The notes: a model not told the origin generated them from the sequence alone. A stretch of 64,000 nucleotides of DNA from Halorientalis salina (GCF_005049285.1 NZ_SOSC01000007.1:62001-126000); one strand, 5' to 3'. Counted from the first letter of the stretch, positions 16,014 through 25,572 are shown. A program made the numbers and translations.

Positions 16014-16823
16014 TTACGCAGTAACTGCTTGCTGAACGGTCGGTGCCGGGTCATCGGATAAGTGATGGAGGAGTTTCTCGGCTGGATCACACGTCGGAAC
16101 CTGCTGAAGGGCAGTCGCTGCGGCGGAGCGAACGTCCGCGTCCGGATCCTTGACAGCCGGAGCGATCAACTTCGCGTACGCACTCGCCCGCTGCGGGTCC
16201 GACTTTGCGATCAATCCCAACGCTAGCGTCAACTCCTGCTGGGTCTGTGCGTCCTCACTTGCCGCTGCAGTCTTGGCAATCAGCTTCGCATACGAAGTAC
16301 AGAGCTCCGGATGATCCCGTGAAAGCCACCGCAGGCAGATCGCAGTATTCCGGATCAGCTGGGTATCGTTCGTCTCTAACTGCTTCAGAAGCTTCTCAAT
16401 AATCGTCTCCGGCGACTGTTCGAGTGCCTTCACCAGTTTCCCTGGCGAGCCGGCACAGACGTTCGCGAGGACGTCGGTCGCCGCCCGTCGGATCAACGGC
16501 TGCGAAGCATCGAGTTTCTCGAACGCAGTTCGAACCCCCTCCGCCGTGGGTGTTTCCGCAAGGCTGGCAAGACGCTTGAAGGATCGAAAGTCCAGTCGGG
16601 CGAGGATATAGCTGTGCGTGAGCGGTACGAACCCGAGCAGTACGAGCAGGAACCAGATCGTGGTTCCAGCTCCCTGGCCGACCGCCGATTGGACGACCGA
16701 TCCGATCCCGAATGCAGCGATCCACAGGATGAAAAACTCGGTTGTGCCGCGGCGCTGCTCGAAGAAAAACGCCTTCGGGTTTCGGATGATATTTCGTATA
16801 TTGTACGAGGCATCCCGGCTCAT
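16014..16823 (-). CDS. Membrane-anchored HEAT-repeat protein
   Basis: About 269 residues: a hydrophilic N-terminus (MSRDASYNIRNIIRNPKAFFFEQR), two membrane helices (about 27-48 and 52-72), then roughly 190 residues of helical repeats of HEAT/armadillo type (PLIRRAATDVLANVCAGSPGKLVKAL, TQLIRNTAICLRWLSRDHPELC, QELTLALGLIAKSDPQRA, ADVRSAAATALQQVPTCDPAE). Such repeats bind proteins; no enzyme activity is suggested. An ATATA element at 16841-16850 lies about 18-27 nt before ATG 16823, supporting this start over an in-frame one 50 codons upstream (16973). Base composition and codon use (more A/T at third positions, more Lys and Gln) differ from neighbours, and a CTAG lies at 16223: signs of acquisition. 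Confidence 0.65.
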   Translation of the reverse strand: MSRDASYNIRNIIRNPKAFFFEQRRGTTEFFILWIAAFGIGSVVQSAVGQGAGTTIWFLLVLLGFVPLTHSYILARLDFRSFKRLASLAETPTAEGVRTAFEKLDASQPLIRRAATDVLANVCAGSPGKLVKALEQSPETIIEKLLKQLETNDTQLIRNTAICLRWLSRDHPELCTSYAKLIAKTAAASEDAQTQQELTLALGLIAKSDPQRASAYAKLIAPAVKDPDADVRSAAATALQQVPTCDPAEKLLHHLSDDPAPTVQQAVTA

Positions 16824-17288
16824 TTTCTGCCCGAAGTAAGCGTATATCGTGTACGGATGAGGGATCGGGAGAAACGTGACGGAGTTGGATTGGGATTGCG
16901 CTTTATTGACGCGGGTTTCGAGGAAGCGGCGTCGGTGGCTATCGACATATCGTCGATATACCTGACGGAGCATTTAGACGACCTTTTGACGATGTGAAAG
17001 TTGAATCTTTAGGATTGCGACAAGAACAGCGGAATCACGGACCGAATGGCTCCGGTGAGTCCTTGAGAGCTACAAATTCACCCAGTGGTGTACCCGGGAA
17101 ACAGACGCCCTCAAAGTCACACTTTCTCTGATTCGCTGTGGAGGGGAAGTATACCCCACTTCGGACTGGCGCCGAAACTATTATTCCATAACTTAATTTA
17201 CTGTATTAATATATTTGAGCTTATAGTTCGTACACGCAGTGAGCAGCCGAGCACCGAGCATCCGTGGCGCAACGCGCCGCGGTTCACC

Positions 17289-17306
17289 GTCAGTGCATGC
17301 ACTGAC
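17289..17306. repeat. Perfect 18-bp palindrome
   Basis: GTCAGTGCATGCACTGAC reads identically on both strands. It could be a dimeric-protein binding site, or a long hairpin with no loop; it sits within the hairpin array. Confidence 0.7.
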
Positions 17307-17333
17307 GAGCCTGCGTTCCTGTGGGGCACTCAT

Positions 17334-17347
17334 GGGCCTCCGGCCCG
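17334..17347. repeat. Hairpin repeat GGGCC-TCC-GGCCC, copy 1
   Basis: The 14 bases GGGCCTCCGGCCCG recur at 17483-17496; each forms a 5-7 bp stem with a TCC loop. Confidence 0.7.
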
Positions 17348-17354
17348 CTCGCTC

Positions 17355-17370
17355 GTGGCGGCTCCGCCAC
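17355..17370. repeat. Hairpin GTGGCGG-CT-CCGCCAC
   Basis: Perfect 7-bp stem with a 2-base loop, part of the array upstream of priL. Confidence 0.7.
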
Positions 17371-17397
17371 CACGTGACTCACCCCGACACTGCCGGA

Positions 17398-17412
17398 GCG
17401 GGCGAAGCCCGC
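17398..17412. repeat. Hairpin GCGGGC-GAA-GCCCGC
   Basis: Perfect 6-bp stem with GAA loop; ten bases later comes a T6 tract (17422-17427), so it may also serve as a terminator stem. Confidence 0.65.
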
Positions 17413-17421
17413 GGAGGCAGC

Positions 17422-17427
17422 CTTTTT
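17422..17427 (+). terminator. T6 tract after GC-rich hairpins
   Basis: CCTTTTTTAG follows the hairpins of the candidate RNA. Archaeal termination typically needs only a T-rich stretch. A second T6 tract occurs at about 17437-17442. Confidence 0.4.
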
Positions 17428-17450
17428 TAGCGTAGATTTTTTGGAGTCAT

Positions 17451-17469
17451 GCGGGACCGAAGGTCCCGC
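17451..17469. repeat. Hairpin GCGGGACC-GAA-GGTCCCGC
   Basis: Perfect 8-bp stem with GAA loop, the strongest single hairpin of the array. Confidence 0.7.
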
Positions 17470-17480
17470 TGACCATGCGA

Positions 17481-17497
17481 ACGGGCCTCCGGCCCGT
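17481..17497. repeat. Hairpin repeat ACGGGCC-TCC-GGCCCGT, copy 2
   Basis: Perfect 7-bp stem with TCC loop; its core 14 bases are identical to the copy at 17334-17347. Confidence 0.7.
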
Positions 17498-17508
17498 GAG
17501 CAGAGAGT

Positions 17509-17525
17509 GGTGCGCTTCGCGCACC
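17509..17525. repeat. Hairpin GGTGCGC-TTC-GCGCACC
   Basis: Perfect 7-bp stem with TTC loop, the last of the array, about 30 bases before the priL TATA box. Confidence 0.7.
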
Positions 17526-17557
17526 CGACGAGAAAAAGGTACTCGAACACCGCCGGG

Positions 17558-17563
17558 TTTATT
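17558..17563 (+). promoter_or_regulatory. TATA box of priL
   Basis: TTTATT lies 27-32 bases before ATG 17590, consistent with a leaderless priL mRNA. Confidence 0.5.
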
Positions 17564-17589
17564 CTGACTGGGTCGCAACCCTGTGTCCG

Positions 17590-18702
17590 ATGAAGGCGCT
17601 CCACGCCCGGTACCCGTTCCTGTCGGGAGCTCGGGAGGCTGTCGAGTCCGCAGGCGTCGATCTGGCGACGCTCGTCGCCACCGAGGACGAGATCGTCGAA
17701 CGCGGGCTGGAGCGCATCGAGTGGGCCATCACCGAGGGGACAGTCGGCGAGCAACACCGACGGACGCGCGTCGAACTGCTCTCCTATCCGGTCGCCCGCG
17801 TCCTCGTCTCGCTGGTCGATCAGCACATCCTCCTGCGGCGGTACAGTCGCGCTGAGGCAAAGAGTGCCCACGAACGCTTTTCCGAGGAACTCTCGACGAC
17901 CACGGAGTTCCAGAGTACCCGGACCGAGCGACTCGAACTCGACACCTTGCTCGCCGAGTTCGAGATGCGGGACAGCGTCCGGGAGGTCGGGCCCGACGGC
18001 GACGGGGAGTACCGCGTCGACGTGGGGACGTATCTCGAACACGCGGCCGGCGAGTGGGGCGACGAGTGGCGGCTAGTCAACCGCCCGCTCGCGGACGGTC
18101 AGGTCCCCGTCGACGAGGGCGAACTGCTGGTCTTGCTCCGGCAGGCCGTCGAGGCGCGCGTGACCGACGGACTGCCGTTCGAGGTGCCCGACGCCATCGC
18201 CGAGGAACTCACCGAGGAGGTCGAGCGCATTCGCGAGTTGCTCGACGACCTGGACCTCACACGGGAGATCGATACGGTCGTTCCCGACCTGTTCCCGCCC
18301 TGTATGAAACACCTGTTGGACAAGGTCCAGAAGGGCGAACACCTCGAACACCACTCCCGATTCGCCATCGCGGCCTTCCTGACGAGCATCGGGATGACGA
18401 CCGACGAGATCGTCGAGTTATTCGAGGTCAACCCGGGCTTCGGCGAGGAACAGACCCGCTATCAGGTCGATCACATCCGCGGCGCGACGAGCCCGACCGA
18501 GTACTCGACGCCGGCGTGTGCGACGATGCAGTCCTACGGCGACTGCATCGGCAAAGACGACATCTGCGAGGACGTCATCAACGAATCGCACCCGCTGAAC
18601 TACTACGAACACCGGATCGAGCAAGCCGACGACGAGGAACTCGAAGACTGGCGCGAAGACGGCGAGGACGGAGCGGAGGACGAGAGCGGAGCCGCCGACT
18701 GA
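17590..18702 (+). CDS. priL: DNA primase large subunit PriL
   Basis: Regulatory subunit of the archaeal/eukaryotic-type primase; with PriS (not in this window) it makes primers for replication. It has 370 residues. The N-terminal half is the helical PriS-binding region (MKALHARYPFLSGAREAVESAG, YPVARVLVSLVDQHILLRRYSRAEA). The C-terminal half is the Fe-S domain with four visible cysteines: Cys238 (FPPCMKHLL), Cys310 (TPACATM), Cys319 and Cys326 (YGDCIGKDDIC), plus the conserved LEHHSRFAIAAFLTSIGM stretch. The last 30 residues are an acidic tail. Start ATG 17590 agrees with both the conserved N-terminus and the TATA spacing. A CTAG at 18073 is the only one inside a core-genome coding region of this window away from stop codons. 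Confidence 0.95.
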   Translation: MKALHARYPFLSGAREAVESAGVDLATLVATEDEIVERGLERIEWAITEGTVGEQHRRTRVELLSYPVARVLVSLVDQHILLRRYSRAEAKSAHERFSEELSTTTEFQSTRTERLELDTLLAEFEMRDSVREVGPDGDGEYRVDVGTYLEHAAGEWGDEWRLVNRPLADGQVPVDEGELLVLLRQAVEARVTDGLPFEVPDAIAEELTEEVERIRELLDDLDLTREIDTVVPDLFPPCMKHLLDKVQKGEHLEHHSRFAIAAFLTSIGMTTDEIVELFEVNPGFGEEQTRYQVDHIRGATSPTEYSTPACATMQSYGDCIGKDDICEDVINESHPLNYYEHRIEQADDEELEDWREDGEDGAEDESGAAD

Positions 18703-18786
18703 TACGGACTTCTGTAAGTCAGTTCGGTATCGACCGCCCGTCGTCGGGCGGTCGTACCGGTAGCCAGTTACAACAGGCCGTCTGAG

Positions 18787-18993
18787 TTACTCTTTCGAGG
18801 CGAACCAGAAGCCGACGCCGGTCATCACGAGCACGAACAGCACGATGGCACCGACCATCGCGAGGCCGCCGGTATCGGAGAGCGCGCCGCTCGAACCGAA
18901 CTGTAAACTGACGAGGGCGACAGCGCCGATGAAGACCAGTACGGCGACGAACGAAACCGCGGCCTCGACGACTGTCTCCCGGTCGATTTCCAT
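18787..18993 (-). CDS. Small two-helix membrane protein
   Basis: A 68-residue protein: short acidic N-terminus (MEIDRETVVE), a membrane helix (about 10-30), a loop with FGSSGALSDTGGL, a second helix (about 40-62), and a basic end WFASKE. It has the look of a conserved haloarchaeal small membrane protein family with no known function. ATG at 18993 is chosen; an in-frame codon 39 residues upstream (19110) would add a Cys- and Arg-rich stretch that looks non-coding. It is convergent with priL and divergent from the SWIM gene. Confidence 0.65.
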   Translation of the reverse strand: MEIDRETVVEAAVSFVAVLVFIGAVALVSLQFGSSGALSDTGGLAMVGAIVLFVLVMTGVGFWFASKE

Positions 18994-19128
18994 GTCCGCG
19001 GCTTTCCCCGGCCCGTGCAAAAGGGCTTCGATGCCTCCGCGTTCGACCCCCGGGGCCGAGCGGTTTAGGACCCTCCAGCACCTACGTTTCGACTGGACGC
19101 ACCCGAACACAGCCGCGTCCTGAGCACT

Positions 19129-19749
19129 ATGTCACACGCACGTTCACCGAAAGTTGCACTCGCACCGGACCTCCGCGAACTCGACGAGCGGGCCGTCCGC
19201 GCCTGGACGGAACCGATGGCGGTCACGCCGCTGGGCGGCGGCGTCTATCGCGTCGACACACACGAGGACCACAGCTACAGCGTCGACGTTCCCGGGCAAC
19301 GCTGCACCTGTCCGGACCACCGCTACCGCGGCGCACAGTGCAAACACCTCCGCCGCGTCGCCATCGAAATTACGCAGGAACGGGTCCCCGCTCCCGGCAA
19401 GCGCGAGGCGGACTGTGCCGTCTGTGGGCGGGAGTCGTTCGTCCCCGAGACGGCCGACCCGCCGCTGTGTGACGACTGCCGGCTCGAACCCGACGACGTT
19501 GTTCGTGACTGGGAAACCGGGGACCGACTGGTGGTCACCAGAGTCGTCCCCGAGCGCGCGGACGAGTACGTCATCGAATCGGTCGGAACGACTGTCGCCG
19601 ACTACGAAACGAACGAGGGATACCCCGCGGACGACCCCGTGGTGGAGGTGACGTATCTCGGTGACGCGGCCCAACGGGACGAGCCCCGTACGTACGCCTT
19701 CCCCTACTCCCGCCTGGACCACGGCGAGGACGCCGCGCTGATCGACTAG
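19129..19749 (+). CDS. SWIM zinc-finger protein
   Basis: A 206-residue protein. Residues about 45-78 carry a SWIM finger, C-x-C-x8-C-x-H ([17 protein letters not shown]), preceded by a [19 protein letters not shown] strand pair. Residues about 95-122 carry a second four-Cys zinc ribbon (CAVCGRESF...CDDC). The C-terminal 80 residues are beta-rich ([30 protein letters not shown]) and unassigned. SWIM proteins bind DNA or protein, and haloarchaeal members include Rad55/Shu2-like partners, so a link to recombination is possible given the neighbouring Hjc gene. The two genes converge and share the CTAG stop at 19746-19749. Confidence 0.82.
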   Translation: MSHARSPKVALAPDLRELDERAVRAWTEPMAVTPLGGGVYRVDTHEDHSYSVDVPGQRCTCPDHRYRGAQCKHLRRVAIEITQERVPAPGKREADCAVCGRESFVPETADPPLCDDCRLEPDDVVRDWETGDRLVVTRVVPERADEYVIESVGTTVADYETNEGYPADDPVVEVTYLGDAAQRDEPRTYAFPYSRLDHGEDAALID

Positions 19750-20270
19750 AGCATCGCGACGGCGTCGTCGACGGAGATGTCGCCCCGGTCGAGGGCTTCG
19801 AGTATCTCGCGGACGTCACCGTCGTCTTCGTCCCCCTCGGCGGCCTCGGCGGCCTCCGCGAGGGTGACCTTCTCGGAGTCACCGACGAACTCCGCGAAGT
19901 CGACGCCCTCGGCGAGTGCCGTTTCCTTCTTGACGCGGTAGTTGCCGCCGTCGGTGGTGTAGAGGTCGCCCGGATGGAAGAAGTACCACTCCTCGCGGTC
20001 GAAGCGCACGCCGACGCGCGGTTTCGCGCCGAAGTTCTGGGCGAAAAAGAGCAGCGCCTCGATCTCGGCCCCGTCGAGATAGATCGGATCGCCCGCCGAC
20101 GATTTGGCTTCGATGGCGTAGAACTGCTCGCCGTCGCCCGCCAGCACGTCCGGGAGTTCCCGCTCGGTCGCGCTCCCGCTGGCGGGTGCACGCATGACCG
20201 CGAACCCGGACTCGTCCAGGGCGTTGACGAGTTCCCGTTCTCGTCTGTCGCCCTTTCGGTTGCTCGACAT
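19746..20270 (-). CDS. hjc: Holliday junction resolvase Hjc
   Basis: Archaeal structure-specific nuclease that cuts four-way junctions during recombination and fork repair. Of 174 residues, 1-115 form the nuclease fold: [33 protein letters not shown], then the PD-(D/E)xK site [20 protein letters not shown] (Asp41, Glu54, Lys56; Glu in the first helix). The C-terminal 55 residues are an extra acidic helical tail ([40 protein letters not shown]) not found in the crenarchaeal enzymes; similar tails are usual in haloarchaea. ATG at 20270 gives the canonical N-terminus. Confidence 0.92.
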   Translation of the reverse strand: MSSNRKGDRRERELVNALDESGFAVMRAPASGSATERELPDVLAGDGEQFYAIEAKSSAGDPIYLDGAEIEALLFFAQNFGAKPRVGVRFDREEWYFFHPGDLYTTDGGNYRVKKETALAEGVDFAEFVGDSEKVTLAEAAEAAEGDEDDGDVREILEALDRGDISVDDAVAML

Positions 20271-20383
20271 ACGGTCGGCTTGTGGGGGTGGGGGGAAAAG
20301 CCACACGGGAGCGCGGTGAAAGTGGACGGATCCGCTGCCACCGTCGACTCGATAGCGGCGTCGGGACGGGCGGCTCCCGGGGA

Positions 20384-23300
20384 TCAGTCCTCGGTCGCCG
20401 GTTCCCCGTTGTGGCCCTCGAACAACTGTTCTAAGAGCCGCTTCTGGCCGACGCGGAGGTGCCGGTTGACCGTCGGCTGACTCACGTCCAGTATCTCGGC
20501 GACCTCCTCGCCCGTGCTCCGGCGGGGCCACTCGAAAAAGCCCGCGAGGTACGCGGTTCGCATCACCTCGCGCTGTCGGTCGGTCAGCGCGTCGAACAGC
20601 GAGGCCACCAGGTCCGGCTTGGTCCGTGCGGTCCGGTTCACGTTCCGCCGGCTCTGAAGCCGGACGGAGGGATGGCTGTCCTGGACCATCTCGACGAACT
20701 CGCGGACGTCCGTCGAGACGGGGACGTCGACGACGAGCGTGAGTTCCGTCTCGGTGGCGGCGATCGACCGCGGACTCGCGCCGTGACGAACGAGTTTCGC
20801 GACCAGCGTCTCGCCCGACACCGTCACGCCGAAGAGGCAATCTGTGTCCGACTCGTCGATCAGTCTGTAGTCCGTGACCGTCACGAGGTCGTCGAGGACC
20901 CCTTCGACGGCGGCTGCCTCCGCCCCGGTCGTCGTGAGAAACAGGCGCGTTCCCGCTGCCGAGTGGGCCGCGAGCCCCTCGTACTCGACGCTACAGTCGG
21001 CCTCTCGGGCGATCCGTGCGAACAGCGTATCCGCTTCCTCGGCCGCCAGCGTGAGTTCGACGAAGGTGTCGGTGTGCAGCGCCTGCCGGGTTTCGACGGC
21101 CGTGATCGAGTTGGCGATGTTCTCGCCCAGTTCGGCGAACACTGTCCGTTCGAGGTCGCCGAAGGCGTTCGGTTCGTCGGCATACACCGTGAGGACGCCG
21201 TAGAAGTACTCGTCGATCGCGAGCGGGACGCTGACGACCGACTGGAAGTCGTGTGCCAGGGCGGTCTTCCGCCAGTCCTCGCGCTGCAACGCCGAGACGA
21301 CGTTTTCGACGACGACCGGGGCTTCGGTCTCGGCGGCGGTGATCGACGGGTCGGGGCTGTCGGCCCCCATCGTCAGCGAAATCGCGTCGAGGTACGCCCC
21401 GTCGGTCCCGCCCCAGGTGCGTGGTTGGAGTGCCGTGTCGCTCGCGTCGATGCTGCCGATCCAGGCGAAGGCGATGTCCTCGGCCTCGACGAGTCGCTCA
21501 CAGACGGTCGATTCGATCTCCTCGCGGTCGTCGGCCCCGATCAGCGACTGGTCGATCCGCCGGATGATGTCGGTGATCTGTATCTGGCGTCTGAGCCGCT
21601 GGTTGCGCGCCTCCAGTTCCGCGTCGCGCTCCCGGAGGTCCGCTTCGCTTTCGAGGCGGTCGAAGGCGGCCTCGGTCGTCGCGACGAGCGTCTCGGCCAA
21701 CTGTCGGGTCAGCTCGTCGATCGCCTCCCGGGTGTCGACCGCGACGAACACGCCGTGATCGCCGATGGGCACCAGCAGGCCGCTCTCGACCTCGGGGCCG
21801 AACAACACGGAGCCGGCGCGCTCCTCGGTGTCCTCGAAGAGCATCGGCGTTTCCGTGACGAAACAGTCCCACAGGGCGTCCTCGGCACCGACGGCGACCG
21901 AGGGAGCGTCACCGCAGAGTTCCATGAACCCGGCCGTGAACGCGGTCGGGTCGAGGTGATTCGTCTCGTCGTCCAGGAGATAGACGCCCACGCCGCTGGT
22001 GTCGAGCACCGCCGAAGCCGTCTCGACGACGAGGTCGGCGACGTCGGCGTGGGTTTCGGTCGCGAGCAGTTCGCGTGTCGTCTCGTGGAGTGACCTGAGC
22101 GCCCGCTCGCGCTCCTTCTGTCCGGTGATGTCCTGGACGGACCCGCGGAGTTTGGTCACCGCTCCCTCCGCCTGGACCGGTTCACACAGCGCACGAACCC
22201 ACCGGCTCTCGCCTTCCTCGTCGACGACCCGAACCTCCGTGTCGTAGCCCTCGCCGGTTTCGATGGCGCGCTCGATCTGGGATCGGAGGTGTGCCCTGTC
22301 CTCGGGGTGGTACTGGTCCAGGGCCCGGTCGAGCGTGAGGTCGGCGTCGGTCGGCAGCCCGTGGATGCGGTAGAGTTCGTCGGTCCAGGTTATTTCCGGC
22401 GGTTCGATGGTCGCGTCGAGTTCCCAGCCGCCGACGGTCGCGATACGCTGGGCCTGATCGAGCAGTTCGCTCGTCCGTTCGAGTTCCTGCTCGTACTCGA
22501 TCCGTTCGGTGATGTCGATGATGACTCCTTCGAGGGCTTCGACCTCGCCGTCGGAGCCGTAGACACCGCGACCTTGCTCTTTGACCCAGCGACGCTCGCC
22601 GTCGGCGGTTTCGATGGGGTAGACGACGCTGTACGACTCGTCCCCGTCGAGGGCCGTCTGTACCTCGGCCCAGATGCGGTCCCGGTCAGCGTCCGGCGCG
22701 TAGATGTCGGGCCACGAAACTTCCCCGCGTTCGAGAGCCCCGGCGTCGTAGCCCGTGAGCTCCCGGACCCCCTCGCTGACGAACTCGGTCGGCCACCCCC
22801 GTTCGTTCTCGACGCGATAGACCAGTCCGGGGATGTTCTCCATCAGCCGTGAGAGTTGCCGCTCCGTCTCGACGCGTTCGCTGATGTCCCGACCGATGCC
22901 GGCCAACACCCGGTTCCCGTCGAGATCCTCGAGCGTGGTCCCGACGAACTCGTAGGGGATCCGTTCGCCGTCTTTGGTCAGGTACGGGGCTTCGACGCGC
23001 GCTTCGCCCGTCTCGAAGGCCTCTTCGATGGTCCCGGCGATGCGATCCCGCGCCTCCGCACCGAAGAGATCCAGCGCGTTCAGATCCGCGATCTCCGAGC
23101 CGGTGTACCCGGTGGTCTCGAGCAGGCTCTCGTTCCAGCGGAGGTGGTTCCCGTCCTCGTCGAGCACGTAGAACACGTCGTCGATGGCGTCGAGGATGTC
23201 GTCGGTGTAGTCCTTGTATCGCTGGAGGTCCCGCTCGCGTTCCTTGCGGTCGGTGATGTCGTTGTTGATGCCGACCATCCGCCTGTCCCCGTTTCCGTCG

Positions 23301-25105
23301 CTGACGATCTGCCCGCGAGCCCCGACCCAGACCCAGCCCCCCTGCTCGTGTCGCAGTCTGAACTCCGTCTGGAGCGGTTCGTCGGCCTCGATTGCCCGGT
23401 CGAGTTCGGCACGGACCCGCTCGACGTCGTCCGGGTGGATACGCTGCTGGAAGGCCTCGTAGGTCCCCTCGAAGGCCCCCGGTTCGAGTCCCACCAGTCG
23501 CTCCAGCGTCTCGTTCCAGTCCACGTCTTCAGTCTGCAGGTCCAACTCCCAGATGCCGGTGTTCGTCCCTTCGAGGGCGAGTTCGAGCTGGCGTTTCGTC
23601 TCCCGGAGTTCCTGCTGGCGTTTCTTGCGGTCGGTGATGTCCTGATGAATCCCGATCACGTACTTGCGACCGGTCTCGTCACTCACGACCTGTCCGCGGA
23701 TCTCGACCCAGAGCCAGTGGCCGTCCTCGTGGCGCATCCTGAACTCCGTTTGAGGCAGTTTTCCACTCTCGAGTGCCTGTTCGATCCTGTCGTCGACGTA
23801 CGACTCGTCATCCGGATGGATGCGCTCCCGAATGTCGCTGACCGTTCCCCCGAACGTTCCCGGTTCGATTCCCATCAGCCGCTCTAACGTCTTGTTCCAG
23901 GTCACCGCGTTGGTTTCCGGATTCCACTCCCAGACGCCCATGTTCGTCCCTTCGAGGGCGAGTTCGAGCTGGCGTTTCGTCTCCCGGAGTTCCTGCTGGC
24001 GGGCTTTCCGGTCGCTGATGTCGCGACTTATCGCCACGAACCGGGCCTCGTCGTCGAGGTCGAGGCGGATCAGGTGGATCTCAACGGGGAACGCCGACCC
24101 GTCGCGACGCTGGTATTCCCCCTCGAACTTCCGCCGATCACCGACTGCCATGTCGTTGAAAAGCGATCGCACGTTGTCGGCGTCGAACTCCCGGTCGAGT
24201 TCCCAGATCCTCATCCCGGCCAGTTCGCCCTTGGTGTATCCGACCTTCTCGCAGAACCGTCGGTTCGCGTCGACGATCCGCCCGTCCGTGTCCAGAACGT
24301 CGATCATGTCCGGCGAGTGCTCGAACAGCGCTTCGAGCCGCGCGCTCGTCGTCTCCACCCGCCGTTCCCGCTGCTTGCGGTCGGTGATGTCCTGTATCGC
24401 GGCCATCGTGCCGACGATCTCGCCGTCGGCGTCACGGATCGGCGCGGCAGAGAGGCTCACGTCGATCAGATCGCCGTCTTTCCTCCGGCGCTCCGTCTCG
24501 ACGCCCGTCAGCGTCTCGCCGTCGAGCAGTCGCTCGAAGATCTCCCGATGGTCGCCCTCGAGGTCGTCGGTCGTCGGCAGCGGCTCACCGAGGACCTCCG
24601 CCCGCGTCCAGCCGAAGATCTCCTCGGCCGCGGGGTTCCACAGCGTCACCCTGTCGTCGGTGTCCAGCGCGATCAGCGCCTCCGGTGACGCCTCGATGGT
24701 GGCGTTGAGCCGCTCGTTGGTCTCGCGGAGTTCCCGCTCGCGGTCGCGAAGCGTCGCGGCCAACTCGTTGACGGCCGCCGAGAGGCGTCCGATGGGTCCC
24801 TCCTCGCCCGTCGGCACGGTGACGTCGTACTCCCCCGTCGATAGCTGTTCGACCGCGTCGATCACCTGATCGATATCGCTCTGGTTCCCGTCGACGGCCC
24901 CCAGCAACACGACCGGTCCGACGATCGATAACGCGACGCGCCACTGACTCACTCCCGGGAGGCGGGTCACATCGACCGCCGTCCCGACGACGAACGCCAT
25001 CGCAACCGCCGCGACCGTCACCGTCCACCACCGACGAGCGCCGATCCGCCCCCAGACACTGTTTCGCATCATCGGGCGTACGGCATTGGAACAATTAGGT
25101 TCCAT
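20384..25105 (-). CDS. Large multi-PAS/GAF signalling protein with Bat HTH output
   Basis: A 1573-residue regulator. Two membrane helices (about 27-47 and 55-71) are followed by a HAMP-like segment (about 75-125). Then come about seven PAS domains (recognisable by the repeated DITDRK.. linkers and IHPDD, WNxTLERL motifs), two GAF-like domains (about 1020-1190 and 1195-1345), and a C-terminal bacterio-opsin-activator domain ending in an HTH_10 helix-turn-helix ([55 protein letters not shown]). There is no histidine kinase domain, so it is probably a one-component sensor-regulator acting directly on DNA while membrane-bound, or a processed regulator. PAS 3 and 4 are recently duplicated (60-base identical repeat). 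ATG 25105 lies 18-27 nt from the TATATATATA at 25123-25132; starts at residues 12-13 are possible. The inputs (redox, light, ligands) are unknown. Confidence 0.85.
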   Translation of the reverse strand: MEPNCSNAVRPMMRNSVWGRIGARRWWTVTVAAVAMAFVVGTAVDVTRLPGVSQWRVALSIVGPVVLLGAVDGNQSDIDQVIDAVEQLSTGEYDVTVPTGEEGPIGRLSAAVNELAATLRDRERELRETNERLNATIEASPEALIALDTDDRVTLWNPAAEEIFGWTRAEVLGEPLPTTDDLEGDHREIFERLLDGETLTGVETERRRKDGDLIDVSLSAAPIRDADGEIVGTMAAIQDITDRKQRERRVETTSARLEALFEHSPDMIDVLDTDGRIVDANRRFCEKVGYTKGELAGMRIWELDREFDADNVRSLFNDMAVGDRRKFEGEYQRRDGSAFPVEIHLIRLDLDDEARFVAISRDISDRKARQQELRETKRQLELALEGTNMGVWEWNPETNAVTWNKTLERLMGIEPGTFGGTVSDIRERIHPDDESYVDDRIEQALESGKLPQTEFRMRHEDGHWLWVEIRGQVVSDETGRKYVIGIHQDITDRKKRQQELRETKRQLELALEGTNTGIWELDLQTEDVDWNETLERLVGLEPGAFEGTYEAFQQRIHPDDVERVRAELDRAIEADEPLQTEFRLRHEQGGWVWVGARGQIVSDGNGDRRMVGINNDITDRKERERDLQRYKDYTDDILDAIDDVFYVLDEDGNHLRWNESLLETTGYTGSEIADLNALDLFGAEARDRIAGTIEEAFETGEARVEAPYLTKDGERIPYEFVGTTLEDLDGNRVLAGIGRDISERVETERQLSRLMENIPGLVYRVENERGWPTEFVSEGVRELTGYDAGALERGEVSWPDIYAPDADRDRIWAEVQTALDGDESYSVVYPIETADGERRWVKEQGRGVYGSDGEVEALEGVIIDITERIEYEQELERTSELLDQAQRIATVGGWELDATIEPPEITWTDELYRIHGLPTDADLTLDRALDQYHPEDRAHLRSQIERAIETGEGYDTEVRVVDEEGESRWVRALCEPVQAEGAVTKLRGSVQDITGQKERERALRSLHETTRELLATETHADVADLVVETASAVLDTSGVGVYLLDDETNHLDPTAFTAGFMELCGDAPSVAVGAEDALWDCFVTETPMLFEDTEERAGSVLFGPEVESGLLVPIGDHGVFVAVDTREAIDELTRQLAETLVATTEAAFDRLESEADLRERDAELEARNQRLRRQIQITDIIRRIDQSLIGADDREEIESTVCERLVEAEDIAFAWIGSIDASDTALQPRTWGGTDGAYLDAISLTMGADSPDPSITAAETEAPVVVENVVSALQREDWRKTALAHDFQSVVSVPLAIDEYFYGVLTVYADEPNAFGDLERTVFAELGENIANSITAVETRQALHTDTFVELTLAAEEADTLFARIAREADCSVEYEGLAAHSAAGTRLFLTTTGAEAAAVEGVLDDLVTVTDYRLIDESDTDCLFGVTVSGETLVAKLVRHGASPRSIAATETELTLVVDVPVSTDVREFVEMVQDSHPSVRLQSRRNVNRTARTKPDLVASLFDALTDRQREVMRTAYLAGFFEWPRRSTGEEVAEILDVSQPTVNRHLRVGQKRLLEQLFEGHNGEPATED
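23561..23620. repeat. 60-bp direct repeat in PAS duplication, copy 1
   Basis: Identical over 60 bases to 23943-24002. It encodes the [20 protein letters not shown] linker and start of a PAS domain on the minus strand. Confidence 0.85.
23943..24002. repeat. 60-bp direct repeat in PAS duplication, copy 2
   Basis: Second copy of the repeat at 23561-23620; identity stops abruptly on both sides. Confidence 0.85.
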
Positions 25106-25122
25106 GCCTCGCCGCGTGACAC

Positions 25123-25132
25123 TATATATATA
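25123..25132 (-). promoter_or_regulatory. TATA box between the PAS/Bat regulator and HalOD1 gene
   Basis: TATATATATA is self-complementary and could serve either strand. It is 18-27 bases from ATG 25105 on the minus strand and 72 bases from ATG 25204 on the plus strand, so the large regulator is its likely target. Confidence 0.45.
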
Positions 25133-25203
25133 CCCCCAGTACTCCGGGCACGGTATTCATACTGACCGTAGCTACATGGATCAGTGCCGCCTCCGTTCCG
25201 CCA

Positions 25204-25464
25204 ATGCAAACCCGAGACGCTTCCCAGGAGAGAGAGCGAATCAGTATGGCCGTCGTCGAAGCGGTCGCCGAGTCGAGCGGGACGGACCCGCTCGATCTGA
25301 CGCCGCCGCTGTCGTCAGTCATCGACGCGGACGCGTTGGATCGCCTGTACCGCAAGGGTGCCGACGTCGAGGTACAGTTCGAGTACAACGGGCACGCGGT
25401 CACGGTCGGGACCGACGGCGCGATCACCGTCGACGGGACCCCCGCTCGGAGCCCCCGCCAATGA
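25204..25464 (+). CDS. HalOD1 output-domain protein
   Basis: An 86-residue HalOD1 protein: helix ISMAVVEAVAESSGTDPLDLTPPLSSVIDADALDRLYRKG, then strands DVEVQFEYNGHAVTVGTDGAITVDG. This is the classical HalOD1 layout (LPPL-x-x-x-D-x-D-A-L followed by F-x-Y-x-G-x-x-V). It is divergent from the large PAS/Bat regulator and upstream of a pseudo-receiver/PAS protein, which places it in a signalling block. ATG 25204 was chosen because the domain starts soon after it. Confidence 0.8.
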   Translation: MQTRDASQERERISMAVVEAVAESSGTDPLDLTPPLSSVIDADALDRLYRKGADVEVQFEYNGHAVTVGTDGAITVDGTPARSPRQ

Positions 25465-25572
25465 CTCCGTCCCGTTCGAAACACGATGTGGCCGATCTGA
25501 ACTGCCACTGATGGTGTCTCCCGTCCTGTCTCTGGACCGCAGGCCGAGAGAGCGCGAGTGTCGACCCGTCGC

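Larger units (their letters stand above)
17236..17430 (+). ncRNA. Candidate structured RNA upstream of priL
   Basis: Hypothetical transcript. A TATA-like TATTAATATAT at 17204-17214 would start transcription near 17236. The following 190 bases contain successive perfect hairpins (GGCGC/GCGCC 17266-17278; the 18-base palindrome 17289-17306; GGGCC-TCC-GGCCC 17334-17346; GTGGCGG-CT-CCGCCAC 17355-17370; GCGGGC-GAA-GCCCGC 17398-17412) and then CCTTTTTT (17421-17427), a typical archaeal terminator. It has no match to SRP, RNase P or tRNA sequence features that I can see. It could equally be a cluster of palindromic repeats with no transcript. Confidence 0.3.
16824..17589. other. Long non-coding interval with AT-rich tract and hairpin array
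   Basis: No convincing gene. From left to right: 16824-17180 mixed sequence with nothing recognised apart from the HEAT gene promoter; 17180-17230 strongly AT-rich with TATA-like TATTAATATAT (17204-17214); 17240-17545 very GC-rich with at least seven perfect hairpins and two T6 tracts; then the priL promoter. The abrupt AT-rich/GC-rich junction and hairpin density are unlike any other intergenic region in the window. Confidence 0.6.

Noticed and set aside
17240-17540. CRISPR-like repeat array
   Set aside because: The repeats are individual palindromes of differing sequence without regular spacing or equal-length spacers, and there are no cas genes in the window.
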